Source: Daphnia carinata (lineage: Eukaryota > Arthropoda > Branchiopoda > Diplostraca > Daphniidae). From it: a stretch of 64,000 nucleotides of DNA. Below the pieces are notes generated by a model. That model was not told where the DNA came from and did not search any database. It saw only the letters and a program-made list of their open reading frames with translations. The position numbers and the translations under genes are program-made. Shown piece after piece: positions 1-11,800 of the stretch. Numbering within the stretch: position 1 is the stretch's first letter; each line of letters starts with the position of its first letter. The DNA lies in contig NC_081332.1 of the NCBI RefSeq assembly GCF_022539665.2, positions 3,691,884 through 3,755,883 on the forward strand, written 5' to 3'.

Positions 1-284
1 TATATCAGAGAGGATTCACTCTGATTTGCGTAACTCGATCAACTTTGGAGGGTTTTGTTTTGTTTACTATTCAAAGTTTTCTCTCCTCCTATTTCCACTT
101 TGTTCTACGTCTCATATACGAATTCGAAATATCGCATCAATTCTGTTCGTATTTTCTTTTCTTTCCTTCCCCCCCCTTAAAAAAAAAAAAGGGCGAAGAA
201 AATAACATAAAATCTTAGCATTTTTTTTTGGGCTTCATCTTCTAGGAGAATAGAAAAAGAAAAAAAAAAAACGAATGTACTTAC

Positions 285-1854
285 GTGGATTCTTCCTGAG
301 TGATGGCGTGTTCCACTTGAACGGCAGTGACGTGCAAACGTTCTGCACCGGCGGCGGATTTGTTAGCAGACGACGGTGCGGCATTGGATGAAACGGGCAA
401 TCGGGACGTCGTTACCAGCAATTCACTCTGGTCACGATCTCCCGCCTCTTTATCGTCGCCATCATCTCCATCATCGTCGGCATCGGCACCGACCGCTTCC
501 GGTTGGTGGTGGTTCCTTCGCGAAACACCACCACTCGATGAGTCTGGCGTCAAGACGATGGCGTCAACTCTGACTTGAGTCACGTGATCGCCGTTGATGT
601 GAACATTTCCTCCTCCTCCTCCTGCTGCTGGTGGTGCAGCTGCGTCCGTGCCACTCGCATCTCGGCCAGCGGCGCCCATCCAGCCGCTGGGCGAACCGAA
701 AGGCGAAATGACCGACACAGAGGCCGGCGGCGAAAGGGCGCCGGCAAAGGCCGGCGGTGGCGACGTCACCGACAGCCGGACACCGCCGTCCCTTTTCGGG
801 ACGGTGGGCGTCGATGGCGGTGGTGTTCTGCTGTTACTCCGATGTCCTTGGCTGATGACCTCGTCCTCCTCATCATCGTCATCTTTATCACCGTCATCCA
901 TCTTCGTCCCGGCTACTGCTGCCCGGTTAGATGGCGTCGCTGATCCACCGTCGTGACTCAACTGTCAAACGGAATAACACAAAAAAAAAATGGCGGAGTA
1001 AGACACACACACACGCGAAAGAAAAAAAAAAAACAAGTGACAGACACCGGGCTTCATCCATCAAAACAAAACGAAAACTCTTGAAATCTTTCAAAAAATG
1101 CAAACGTCACGAATCAAAAGAAATCAACGAAAATGGAAATCGTTTTCTTTCTTACTCCTGAAAAATTCCTTTAAAAAAAAAAAAAAATAAAAATAAAGAG
1201 ACTTGGCAGATGTGTGACTGGAACATATGGCAAGACACGGCGGCCGTCACGAAAAAAAAAAAAAAAAAGACACAATTTTCGAGTTTTTAACTATCGGATA
1301 TTATTCCGGTTTAAGATGCGCCCCCCCCCCCCGTTTACACCCTACGAATAAACCGGGCCGTGTTCCAGATCACGTGATGTAGTTCTAATAGAAGAGAGCG
1401 CGCCCTATATAACACAAACCGCGTACGACAATAAATAAACTCCTTTTTTTTTTTTTCTTAAACAGACAGAAGCTAAAGATAAAAACGAAAATACAACGAA
1501 GAACGAGGATTACAAGACCGTGAATCTCCGTCATTTCTAAATAGAAAAAAAAAAAGAAGAAAACACCAAAAAAAATATGTGGGACTCCCATTTTTGGAGG
1601 AGACGGCAAACAACAGAATCTGCGTGTTGGATGTATTAGACATAAAAAAAAAAAAAAAAAAAAAAAAAAGAAAAGAGAGGCAAGTCTGGAAATAACTCAT
1701 GCCCATAGTTCTCTCTTTTTTACCCATCAGCCCAATGTCTATATTTTCCCAGCTCTCCAACTTTATATTATTCTGCTGGCCCAAAAGAAGTTTTGAGCAT
1801 CGAACAGACGACTGGACAAGTCGGTTGCTTCTTCTATCTAGTCGAGACGAACTG

Positions 1855-1890
<36 letters not shown>

Positions 1891-4800
1891 CGGTTACATG
1901 AATTATTGATTGGCAGACAAGAAAATTCTGCCTTCTTTTCTTTCTTCGTTGCTTCAAACAAGACGACCGATCGATAACGCCCTCTCTTTGCTTCTCATTC
2001 GCCCTCGCTTCACTAGTCGCTGAGTGGACCAGAGAAGATGAAAAAAAAAAACCATTTCTGGGAGAGGCGCACAAAATTGGGCAATGCGGGAATACGTTGA
2101 TTACGATCTCGGTATGCACGTTTGAAACGTGCACAATCATCGAAATTCAAATTTCTTTTATTTTTTTGTTTCCCATCGCAAAACAAATTCCCTCACACCC
2201 CGCCCCAAAAAAAAGGGATTTCGTGTTTGTCGTTTGATCTGATTTGACACGGTTCGATTTTAAAAGGGTTACCCTCAAATCATTTGTGTGTGACCAGAAT
2301 AAACGAGAATATGTTAATAAAATTAAAAAAAAAAAACAAGCCAAAAAAAAAATAGGGTGGCCAAAAAAAAAAAAAAAAAATAAAATAAAATAAACAAACG
2401 GTTAATACCTGTTGAGAGAGTTTGGTCATGTCGACCGGTTTAATCTTCTTCAACGCCGACAACCTTTCAAGCCGCTCACGGGCTTGTTTTTCCACAGCGA
2501 TAACAAAGGCGTCTTGCACGTTACTATTGGCCGCCAAATCTTGGGCTAAAAATGTTCAAATAAATTCATTATTTAGAATTTCAATTAAACATCATTTAAA
2601 AATAAAAAAAAAAAAAAAAAAAAGAACACACAGAAATAAAATAAAATATCAAGCGGGATCGAATAAGGAAATAGAAATCTACTGGAAGAATCCACAGAGG
2701 CCGATATGGAATTCGAAGACGACGAATAACTTGAGAGGGGTGGCGGAGGTAAAAGTAAAACCCTTCGTCTAATCGGCGGAGTGTCAACATCTCCAATGCC
2801 GCGATTGCGCCAATAGCCGGGCGTGTCGGGCTGGTCGTCTTTGGCCGCGTGTTCCAAAACTTTTTCCAGCGAATCGTCCGATACGGAAGAAGCGGGTGCC
2901 TCTTCTTCGATCGACGTTAAAGGGAAACCGGCAGACGAACACGCGGCCACTTTGGAATTGGGGCACATTTGCGAACCACTTCGAACACATCCAGCGCGGC
3001 CATCTCGCCGGCTACGTTTATTCCTCGATCCCAGAGGCTTCCGGCCAGCGCAGGATAAGCACAATCTGAGCGAATCCATGCCGAAGCACCGACTAAAAAA
3101 AATAATATTTTCTTTTTCTTTTTTTTTCTCTCTCTCTCTCTGGAACTACTACCATGTCCACCTTGTTCTTCTTTTACGGATCAGTGCGCCGTTTCTAAAT
3201 TAAGACGCCTTTACATTCGCCCTTTGCAAGCGCTCTTTCCCTCCCTCTCCCCCCCCCCCCATCTCATCCGCAACGCGTGTTCGACATTCAACGAAAATAG
3301 AAGTGGCTAGAAATTCCGGTGGCCAGATGGCGCTCAAAACATTCCGCTCAGAAATTTCAAGCAAAAGTAAACCGAAAAATGTCCCCGAAAAAATAATTTT
3401 AACAAACGACGAATACAAAAAAAAAAAAAAAAAAAAAAATTAACTTCCGTTCAAAAATCAACGTGTTTCGAATACCATCGCCGTTACAATGAAAGAACTC
3501 ACCTAATTTGTTGCCGCTCTTCCGCTTCACTCGCAGGCAGATCGTCCTCGACCGGATGCACTAAATCATGAATAAATAAAAACATTTGTTTACAATTTTT
3601 TGGCGGGCTGATTTAAAAAAAAAAGAAAAGAAAATCAATAGCAATTAACTTAATCCCCTTAAAAAAAAAAAAATAAATAAAAACTTTTGACCGTCTCTTA
3701 AATAGTTTGGCCACTTTCTCGAGAGTAGGCCCTCACCCATTACAAACTTTGGACTTCCACGTCAACAAAAATTTAAAAAAAAAAAAAAGAGTTTGAAAAA
3801 ATAAATAAATAAATAAATAAAAATGTTATGAAAGACCTGGTGGATGTGAGAGATGACTTCAGTGTGAGTTGCGCCATCCAACGACTTGCCATTGACCTCA
3901 AGGATCTCATCGCCAATCTCCAGATCCGCCTTGTCTGCGGGGGATCCTATACGAAAAGGAAGCCAAAGTTAGAAATCGAACACACATAAAAAAAAAAAAA
4001 AGGGAGGGATAGACCCATGATTTATTGGCAAGTTTCGAGCGTTCCCTTTGACCCATTATTTCGTCCACCATCATTTGAACGGCAGCAAAAAATAAATAAA
4101 TAAATAAGAGCCGTGGGTTTTAGGGTTCGTCCATTAACACATCGACACAATTCCTTAACGAAAAGTCACGTACGGGATGCGTTCCCTAGAAGACAAGAAA
4201 ATATCCCCTCCGTATAATTCATTCCCCCCCCCTCCCCGCGCTTTCATTGCCTCGTTCGTGACTCGCAATCGAACAAAACGTCATGTGCTACAAAAAAACG
4301 TACACGATCCAATCGAATGGCGAGTTTTTAGTCAGCAAACGTCGATCGATGTTTGTCTATCCCAAACTATTCGATCTAATGATCCATCAAGTTTTTTTCG
4401 GTATTTTCTAAAGAGGGCAACCCTAGTTCAAATACCCCCCCCCCTCTCTCTCTCTCTCTCTTTCTCTGCCATTTAGCGGTTTATCAAACTAAAAAAAAAA
4501 AAAAAAAAAAAAGAGGAAGAAGAAAATAACCTTTTTCTTTATGCATTCAAACTGCGTAATCGTAAAGGTTCTACAAACGTCGTCTTCGTCGTCGTTCGTC
4601 TTAAGAGATGATGGGAAGATACGTTGACTTCCAGCCCGCCTTCTCACTTTCTCTCTTTCTCCTTTTTCATCCGCCTCCTCGCCAAACCTTCTCTCTCCCT
4701 CACCCACCCCCTTTCTCCTCCACCCAAGCCTTTCGGGGGATCCCAATCAATACTTGGCCTCCGCGCCACGCAGCATCCTTGCTTCTCGATGGCGCAGCTC

Positions 4801-6613
4801 CCACACATACCGCACGCAAAAGACACGTTATTCGGACAAGGGTAAGGGTGTGTGTCTGTGTCTGTGTCTACATTGTCGAACGTCGAAAACACATTTTTTT
4901 TTTTTTTTTAGACTTTATGGGATTCGATTTTCTTTTTTTTTTTTAATGAAACACTTTGGATGTGTTTTTTTATAAGGGTGGAATTATTTTTTTAAAACTG
5001 GGGTTTGCACGAAATATCAATGGCCAGCAGAGGTCAAGTGAGAACGAACGAGGACGCATTTTTTTTTTTTTTTTTTTACCTGATGGAAGCCAACGGGAGG
5101 GAAACACTCGGGTCGAACTGTGATTGTTTTTTAAACGTTTCGTACTCCCTGTATTTATTTCTTGTTGCCCGCTATAACTGAAGACTATTTAAAAAAAAAA
5201 CATAAAAATGTTCTATTCAAATCATTTTGAAATTTGAAATCTTTAGGAAAAAATAAAAAAAAAAGAAATGAAGAAAGAAAACTTTTGCAAACTGAAATCT
5301 AAAATGGAAAACCCACATCATCAGCCAAGTTTGACGTTCCCCGTGACACACATACCTCTTCCTCCTCGTTGGCTTGACCCAGCCCATATTCCCCCCTCTT
5401 TTTTTTTTCGTGCGCAAACGAACGACAATAAACAAGCGGGTCGAGATCGTACGTTATACAAGATAAGGATAAGAAAAAAAAAAAAAGGAGGTGGGAGTAA
5501 ATAGTGGGCGTCGGGTAAATCCTTGATGTGTATACGTGGAAAATGGAGGAGAGAGTCGGCGATAAACACAACCAGCACATCGCTACGCGAGCACACACAA
5601 ACACACAGCAGAAAACGAATAAACGCAAAGGGCAAAATGAAAAACGAAATTAGAAAACGAGGGTCATAAAAAAAAAAAAAAAAAAAGACTTGGAAATTTA
5701 TGAATAGACTTGAAAAGAGAAAAAAAAAAAAAATTGGTGGTTAGCCATCAGACACACACACACAAAATGTGAATGTAACAAGTACCGTAAAGTTTAATCT
5801 TTTGGTCTCTCGTCTCGACCAAAATGATGACGTAACCGCCTAGATCGACCATGTCGCCGAGCGCTCGAGAAAAACAAAAGATCGACGACTGATGATGGTC
5901 GTAATTGAGAAACACTCGTCCCACTAATTATCCGCCGGCCACAGATTGCGACGGATGGATGGATCGTTACAAACACGCATTTCTTTTTTCTCTTTTTGGC
6001 CACTGCCGGCCAAAAAAAACGCAGCTAGTCGTTTCGTAACGTACACATCACTAAGTGAAAAAGAGAAAAAATCCTGTAGGCCAAAGTTTCACGATTCCAT
6101 CACTTCTTCTTCAAACAACATCCATTTTGGTTGCAGATGCGCGCAAGTAGATTCGAGAAATCAAGTTTGCCCCCCCCCCCTCGCCCTTCTCCGCACTTGT
6201 AATAATTCACTTGGAAAAATAAAATAATAAACTTGGAAAACGTTTAGGAAAAAGTTTAGAAAAAAAAAAGAAGCTTCTTGGTATACGATCGTGATCGATA
6301 TATAGGTAAATATAAAAATAAAAAAAACGAAAATCCAAAAAAAAAAAAGGGGGGGAAGGGGGGAAACGGAAGGACACTGGCAGGAATGGGGTGGAAGAAC
6401 GTCGTCGATCCACGTCCTGTTTTCCTGCGTACGCGCCTCACTGTGCGGCTGAGCGGCAACGATCTTGCGGAATATAGGAGGCAAAAGACACGGGATGGCA
6501 GGAAAGGTCTCCATGGCGACTCTCTACAGCATCTCGGGCGCTCTCTTCCGCGCAGGATCTTTTCCTCTTTTTATTTTTTTTTCGTTCCTTCCTCCTCCTC
6601 CCCCCTTTTTTTA

Positions 6614-6647
<34 letters not shown>

Positions 6648-7161
6648 TTTTTTCTCTCTCTTTCATAGATATCTTTTTCCTCTTCTCTACCATTCGCTGG
6701 GCTTATAGTCGTTTCTGATGTACTGGTACGACATCCATGAAAAGAGATAGAGCACTAGCCGGGATCACCTAGTACACACAGAAGGAGAGAGCGAGAGAGA
6801 GAGAGCGAGATATCCGGCGTGAAATACCTACACCAAGTTTCGTGCGCGTCTCTTTTAACTACTAAAGACATCCATCGATCCACGACTGCCAAAAAAGGAC
6901 GTTGCCGCACAGTTTGCCCCCGGCTAAAGTAGCGCCAATTACCCGCACAAAGCAACAACAAAAAAAAAAAACAAAAAAAAAAAAAATTGATACAAGAAAA
7001 TGAAGAATTTTTGAATACCGTGATCATTTCATCGTGAAAAGAGACGGAGAAATTAGTGCGAGCATGTCATTATGCAATTTGATTGCCCGCTATGAAAGAA
7101 AATAAAATAAAAGCTAATTAGCTTCTTTATCCTTGATTCTATTAAAAGTGGTAAACAGAAC

Positions 7162-7196
<35 letters not shown>

Positions 7197-8805
7197 GGAA
7201 CATTCTCAACCGCAAACCCCTTCCCCCTTCCGGCCCTCCTAACTGATTTCATTTTCCGGATGAATACCGGAACTGATCCGACCGTGTACAGTGTACAGCG
7301 CTGGTCAATTAACAGGCCAGCAAGAGAGCGAGAGAGAGAGAGACGTACGAAAGATCGATTGCAATCGACCGACTGTTGGATAGAAACCAGAGCTCCTGCT
7401 GATACACACACACACACACACACACTTCATTTCTTAGTATCCAACACGACCAAAAAGCGGAAGAGGGAAAAGAAAAAAAAAAAATCTTACACTGCATATG
7501 TGGTATAAAAAAAAATAAAATCAATAGACATGACGGACGGGTATAAATAAAGGTGTGGCTGCGTGAAGATCCCATCCCTTCCCTCCTCAAGGGTCTACTT
7601 TTCTTTCGTTCCCCCTCTTTGGTTTTCCTTTTTTTTTTTTGCTCATATCTTTATGTCTAACGTTCGGCAAACACTCCCGATGTAGAAGCATATCGAATGT
7701 GCTTTATCTTTTTCTACCATGGCAACCCAACCGGTGCGACATCTTTCCACCTGCGAAAATCATTGACGCTTGGAAATGGAGAAAAGAGAAACGTTTGCGT
7801 CCAACGAACTTGATAATCAGCTGACATTTAAACGGGAAAAAGAAAAAATGGCGGAAGTCCTTACGGGAGGGGGGGGGGGGAGAGACGATAGGTAGCAGTG
7901 ATGCTAATCCACTTAGTTCGAAAAGGTAGACGGAATCCCATGAAGGCGGGTAAGGATAAATGGGTATAACACACACACACACACACGCGCGCGCAAAAGG
8001 GGGGCACAGTTTGAAATCCAATTTAAAAAAAAAAAAAAAATTAGAATTTGGTACCTGGTGCAATTTCATCGATACGAGGCGGGAAACCTTCCTCTAACCC
8101 GCCCACGACGGAGAAGCCGAAACGACGGTCGTTATGACCCAGCGTCACTTGGACGATATCGGGATCGTCAACGTCGTTGTCATGTCCGTTCTAAGTTTAA
8201 AAGAAATAAGAACATGTTGAAAAAAAAAAAAAAAAAAAAAAAAAATTATCTTTAAAAAAAGGAAAATACCAAAGGCGATTGGCGTGGCGTTTGAAGTGGA
8301 TGAAGAACGAAATCGGTGGATTGGCCCAGCGAGCGTGAATGGCCGTGAGTGGGGGTCACGCCGGCAGGGAGCGCTAGTTTGGCGCCGCTTTTCACATTGT
8401 TCGTTTGACTTCTGTATTTGGAGTCGTCTTCAATCAGCGACTTTGAATGGGCGTGGTGGTGCGAAGCGCCACCGCCGGAAGACGAAGAAGAAGAAGAAGA
8501 TGATGACGACGACGAAGAAGAAGAAGAAGAGCTACTAGACGAAGATCCGGGTAGCGACGGGTGACGTGGAAATGTTTGGAAACTCGACAAACTCCTCGGA
8601 TTCCAGCCGTCGTCGCTCTTTTGTTTTGTTTTCGTTTTTTTATTGTTTCCGTTTTGTTATTGTTGAAAGTGAAACATAAGAGAAAGAGAAAGAGAAAGAG
8701 AAAAAAATAAAAAAAAAAACTGCGTGAGTAAGAGTATAAAAAAAAATAGACACGTACCATGGCGTTCCAGGCGAGCGGCTGCTGTTGCTGCTGATGAAGC
8801 ATCAT
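285..8805 (-). CDS. PDZ-domain scaffold-like protein, 5' part only (continues beyond left edge)
   Basis: Eight coding exons, read right to left: 8758-8805, 8270-8617, 8055-8190, 3837-3946, 3503-3560, 2683-3092, 2409-2545 and 285-961. The last ends on a good donor (gtaagt), so the gene runs off the window. The start is MMLHQQQQQPLAWNAM, followed by a Ser-rich segment with a homopolymeric serine tract. Exons 3-5 join in phase to one PDZ domain (roughly residues 140-230): carboxylate-binding loop RRFGFSVVGG, then IDEIAPGSPADKADLEIGDE and LRVKRKSG. PDZ domains bind C-terminal peptides of membrane proteins. Exon 7 holds a charged helical stretch (EKQARERLERLSALKK). Exon 8 is disordered, rich in Pro, Ser, Gly and acidic residues. 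I do not recognise the orthologue. Exon 6 has a frame conflict (see findings), so the join from PDZ to C-terminal part is uncertain. Confidence 0.72.
1859..1888. repeat. (TG)n microsatellite
   Basis: About 15 uninterrupted TG units, in the region of the last visible introns and 3' side of the PDZ gene. Confidence 0.9.
6612..6653. repeat. (TA)n followed by a poly-T run
   Basis: About nine TA units pass directly into roughly 23 T residues. It lies within the large intron between PDZ-gene exons 3 and 4. Confidence 0.85.
7403..7425. repeat. (CA)n microsatellite
   Basis: Eleven CA units in the 4.1 kb intron of the PDZ gene. Confidence 0.85.
8477..8533 (-). repeat. Trinucleotide tract coding for poly-serine
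   Basis: A GAA/GAC/GAT-type trinucleotide run on the plus strand reads as a long serine run on the minus strand inside exon 2 of the PDZ gene. It lies in frame, so length changes would alter only the serine count. Confidence 0.7.
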
Positions 8806-8849
8806 CGTACTAGCAAAAACACTGGCTCACCAACAACACCAGCAATCTG
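8758..8849 (-). other. First coding exon of the PDZ gene with upstream acceptor (a 5' UTR exon must lie further right)
   Basis: Upstream of the ATG at 8805, a T-rich tract ends in catattcag at 8850. That is a textbook splice acceptor. The exon therefore probably begins at 8849 with untranslated sequence, and the true first exon and promoter lie to the right, in the 9-17 kb noncoding region. No EST evidence is available here. Confidence 0.5.
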
Positions 8850-11800
8850 CTGAATATGAAAAAAAAAAGGAATTCACGATCAATAACATTTGAATACAAG
8901 CAACAAAAATCTGATGAACGACAATGCGATAGAACTACAACCGCCAAGGCTGTTTCTTTATTGTTTTGTTATCATCGAAGGGATTCACGCATGTTTCTAA
9001 ACGTTCATTTCTCTTCACGGAAAAAGGCAAGAGACACACTTGTATTATTGCCATGATGTTACAACCCAAGCCTATCGTCGTCTTTTTCCTGTTCTCACGA
9101 CGCCGATCCGTCTCTCTGTGTGTGTTTGCGCTCCCCGGGGCATTTGCGATTGGATTCCCGCGTGACGATGTGCGTGTTTCAGGGGTCCAATAATAAGATC
9201 AGTCGACGAAAAAGAATAAGACCTCTGGTGGCACCACACCCCATCTCAAAACGATTATAAATCGAACAATTTTTTTTTTTTTTTTTTTGCTATTTCTTTG
9301 TAGCTGAACGGCCATCGTAAAAAAAGCAAAACACGCACACACGCAATAACCAGCTGTGAGGATGTGGGAAAAATTCAAAGTCAATGTCCTTGGGTGTACA
9401 ACAATCGGAACAAATTGAAAACGAAAAAAAAAAAAAAAAATAAGAAAAAAATTGCGCAGCACCAAAAGAAGAAATTGCTGATTTTTCTTTCATTCATCGT
9501 CGGTCATTCACGTCAAAAAATGTTAATCCAATTTCGTTTAAATGGATAGTTCTCGTGCGCGTATGTTCTGCAGCACAGAAGAAATTCGCGATAATAAAAA
9601 AAAAAAAAAAAAGAATCTGGAAAATGCTAGAGGGCAAATGAACCGATTACCAGGTTAAAAACGTCCATCACACTAACAAAAGAGTGAATGCCCTCTCTGG
9701 TACATAATTTTGAAAGAAAGAGTTTTTTTTTTCTTTTTTATTTTTCACGGTTTAAAAAAAAAAAAAAAACGTCCGGCGGCGGAGGGTCTTTAAAAAAAAA
9801 AAAGGCGGCTTCCGCTACTCACGGCTTGCATATGCATAACGGTAAAATTACTGGCTGCTCTTTTTTATTTAAAGAAAACAAGATTGGAATGTTACTACCA
9901 TCAAAGAGGATGATATCCTCCTCGTAACACGGGACCACCGTGTGTTTTTTTTTCTTCTCTATTTTGAGTCAATGTTTCGTCGTTTCCGACATCCGACCTC
10001 TTGTCCCTCCACCCACTACCCCCTACTGTGAATAATGCCTTTCAACGAAAGAGAGAGAGAGAACATTAGATAACAATAAAATAATGCATTGATTCTCCCC
10101 CACTTCTTGTTCGCTCAAACATAAAAGCTCATAAAAGAAACAAAATGTGTCTACCATAAACATTCTTGCCTTAACCAATTTCCATTTTGTTTTTTGTTTT
10201 TTTCCAAATTTTGCTGAAATATGCAACGGAATGTGTTTCTTCTTTTGTTTTTTGTTAGTTCAGGAAATATCTGCACACAATCCAACACGAAAGATGGAAA
10301 TGAAGCAACAACGCTCCCGACAACTGTAAATACAAAAAAAAAAAATAGCTAACGGGGCATATTTTGTTTTAACGCAATGCAAATCCCATCTCATTTGAAT
10401 ATTCGGCGACATGTTTGATTTTGTTGTTAGGACGACAATATTTTTCTTTTAAGGAGTTTGTGGAATGTTTTCTTTGGCTCAGGATGAACGCGTGTAGCCA
10501 CACCTTCGTCTTCAATTTTCACGGCCTGTTTACGTGATCGTTTGGCGTTTCAGGGTGAACACTTTCGGGTTTAAAAATAAAACGCAAAAAAAAAAAAGAG
10601 AAACTGGGGGGAAAAAAATCTTTGACGCGAAACCTTTCTGCGTGTTGTTTCGATAAAGAAGTAAAATTAAGAAAAATGATGATTACGACGTCGTCACGCT
10701 CGACACACGGAGGGAAACGCCACGTTTGGCTTCAGCAAAACATTGGCTGAATTCAAATGTCGAAAATTGCTCAAATTGTTTGTCATTGACACACATATTC
10801 TATAGCGTGGCTCCGAAAACACAAAATAAATTTGCACATCAATAACTGCATTCAATTGTGCCGAATAAAATATAGGAAAAACGTGAAAATGGGACAACCA
10901 AAAAAGAAAATAAAATAAAGAAAACCGTTTGAATAATAATTTAATTACCGCGGGTTGAGCATCCATCATGCGTCTGAGCACTATACCGAAACAAAATTGT
11001 ACGACAATAATAAAAGACAAAGAAAGCTCTCGAAGGCCGACACTATAATTTAATGTCGCCCTAAAACTAAAGAATTTGGACGGCGGAAAGTAACGACCGA
11101 CTCGGAAAATGACAACTTCCCTACTATTTTCACGCATCGACTCTCGTAGACGACATCGTCTTTCATATTTGATTTGTAATTCTCCACCGGAATGGCTTCC
11201 CCTTCCATTTTTTCTCTTAATACCATCACGAAAAAAAAAAAAAAAAAAAAAAAAAAAACTAAATAAAAAGACAGCGCCAGTGCGCGGGTTCGTTTCACGT
11301 TCAGGGGGCGGGTGGAGGTCCCTGTACATCATCGGCGTTTATTCGGGAGTGGACTAGACAGTAGAGACACATGAACGCCATGCATACATAACTAAGACGA
11401 GTTATTTTTCTTGTTTAATATATTACACAAGCACAAAAAAAAAAAAGAGGGACCGCATTATATAGCCACGCCAAAAATCGAAGACGAACTCGAACGGAAA
11501 AATCAAACCTGTCCTTTTTCTCACAACATCACGTCACATTGAAACGGTAGCCGGTACCTGTGACCGACATACCAAAAAGATACAAAAAAAACAAAAAAAA
11601 AAACTACGCGTGATCGAAAAAGGAATGCAACCGAATCAATTCAGGAATTTTAATTTCTTTTGAGACATTAAAAAAAAAAAAAACCGCTCAAAGACCTACG
11701 AGTGTCACGAAACATGTGACGGACGCACCGTGTCACTCGCAGCGATCTGCAATCGAATCACGACAATTAGGTTGTTGTGGTGCCATCGCCGATACGAAAA

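Larger units (their letters stand above)
3947..8054 (-). other. Large intron of the PDZ gene, no coding content seen
   Basis: This 4.1 kb intron splits the PDZ domain (donor gtaccaaatt after a glycine codon's first base, acceptor cgtatag). It is full of A runs, C runs and microsatellites. I see no exon-like conserved reading frame in it; the ORFs present are Lys/Phe/Ser low complexity. Confidence 0.6.

Noticed and set aside
575-956. Plus-strand frames of 100-120 codons
   Set aside because: They are antisense to PDZ-gene exon 8, whose minus-strand frame is bounded by matching splice sites and phase.
10694-11332. 212-codon minus-strand open frame
   Set aside because: It runs through a long poly-T/Phe tract, shows no domain or compositional sign of a protein, and lies in low-complexity noncoding DNA. 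Only the short 10949-10973 segment is kept as a speculative exon.
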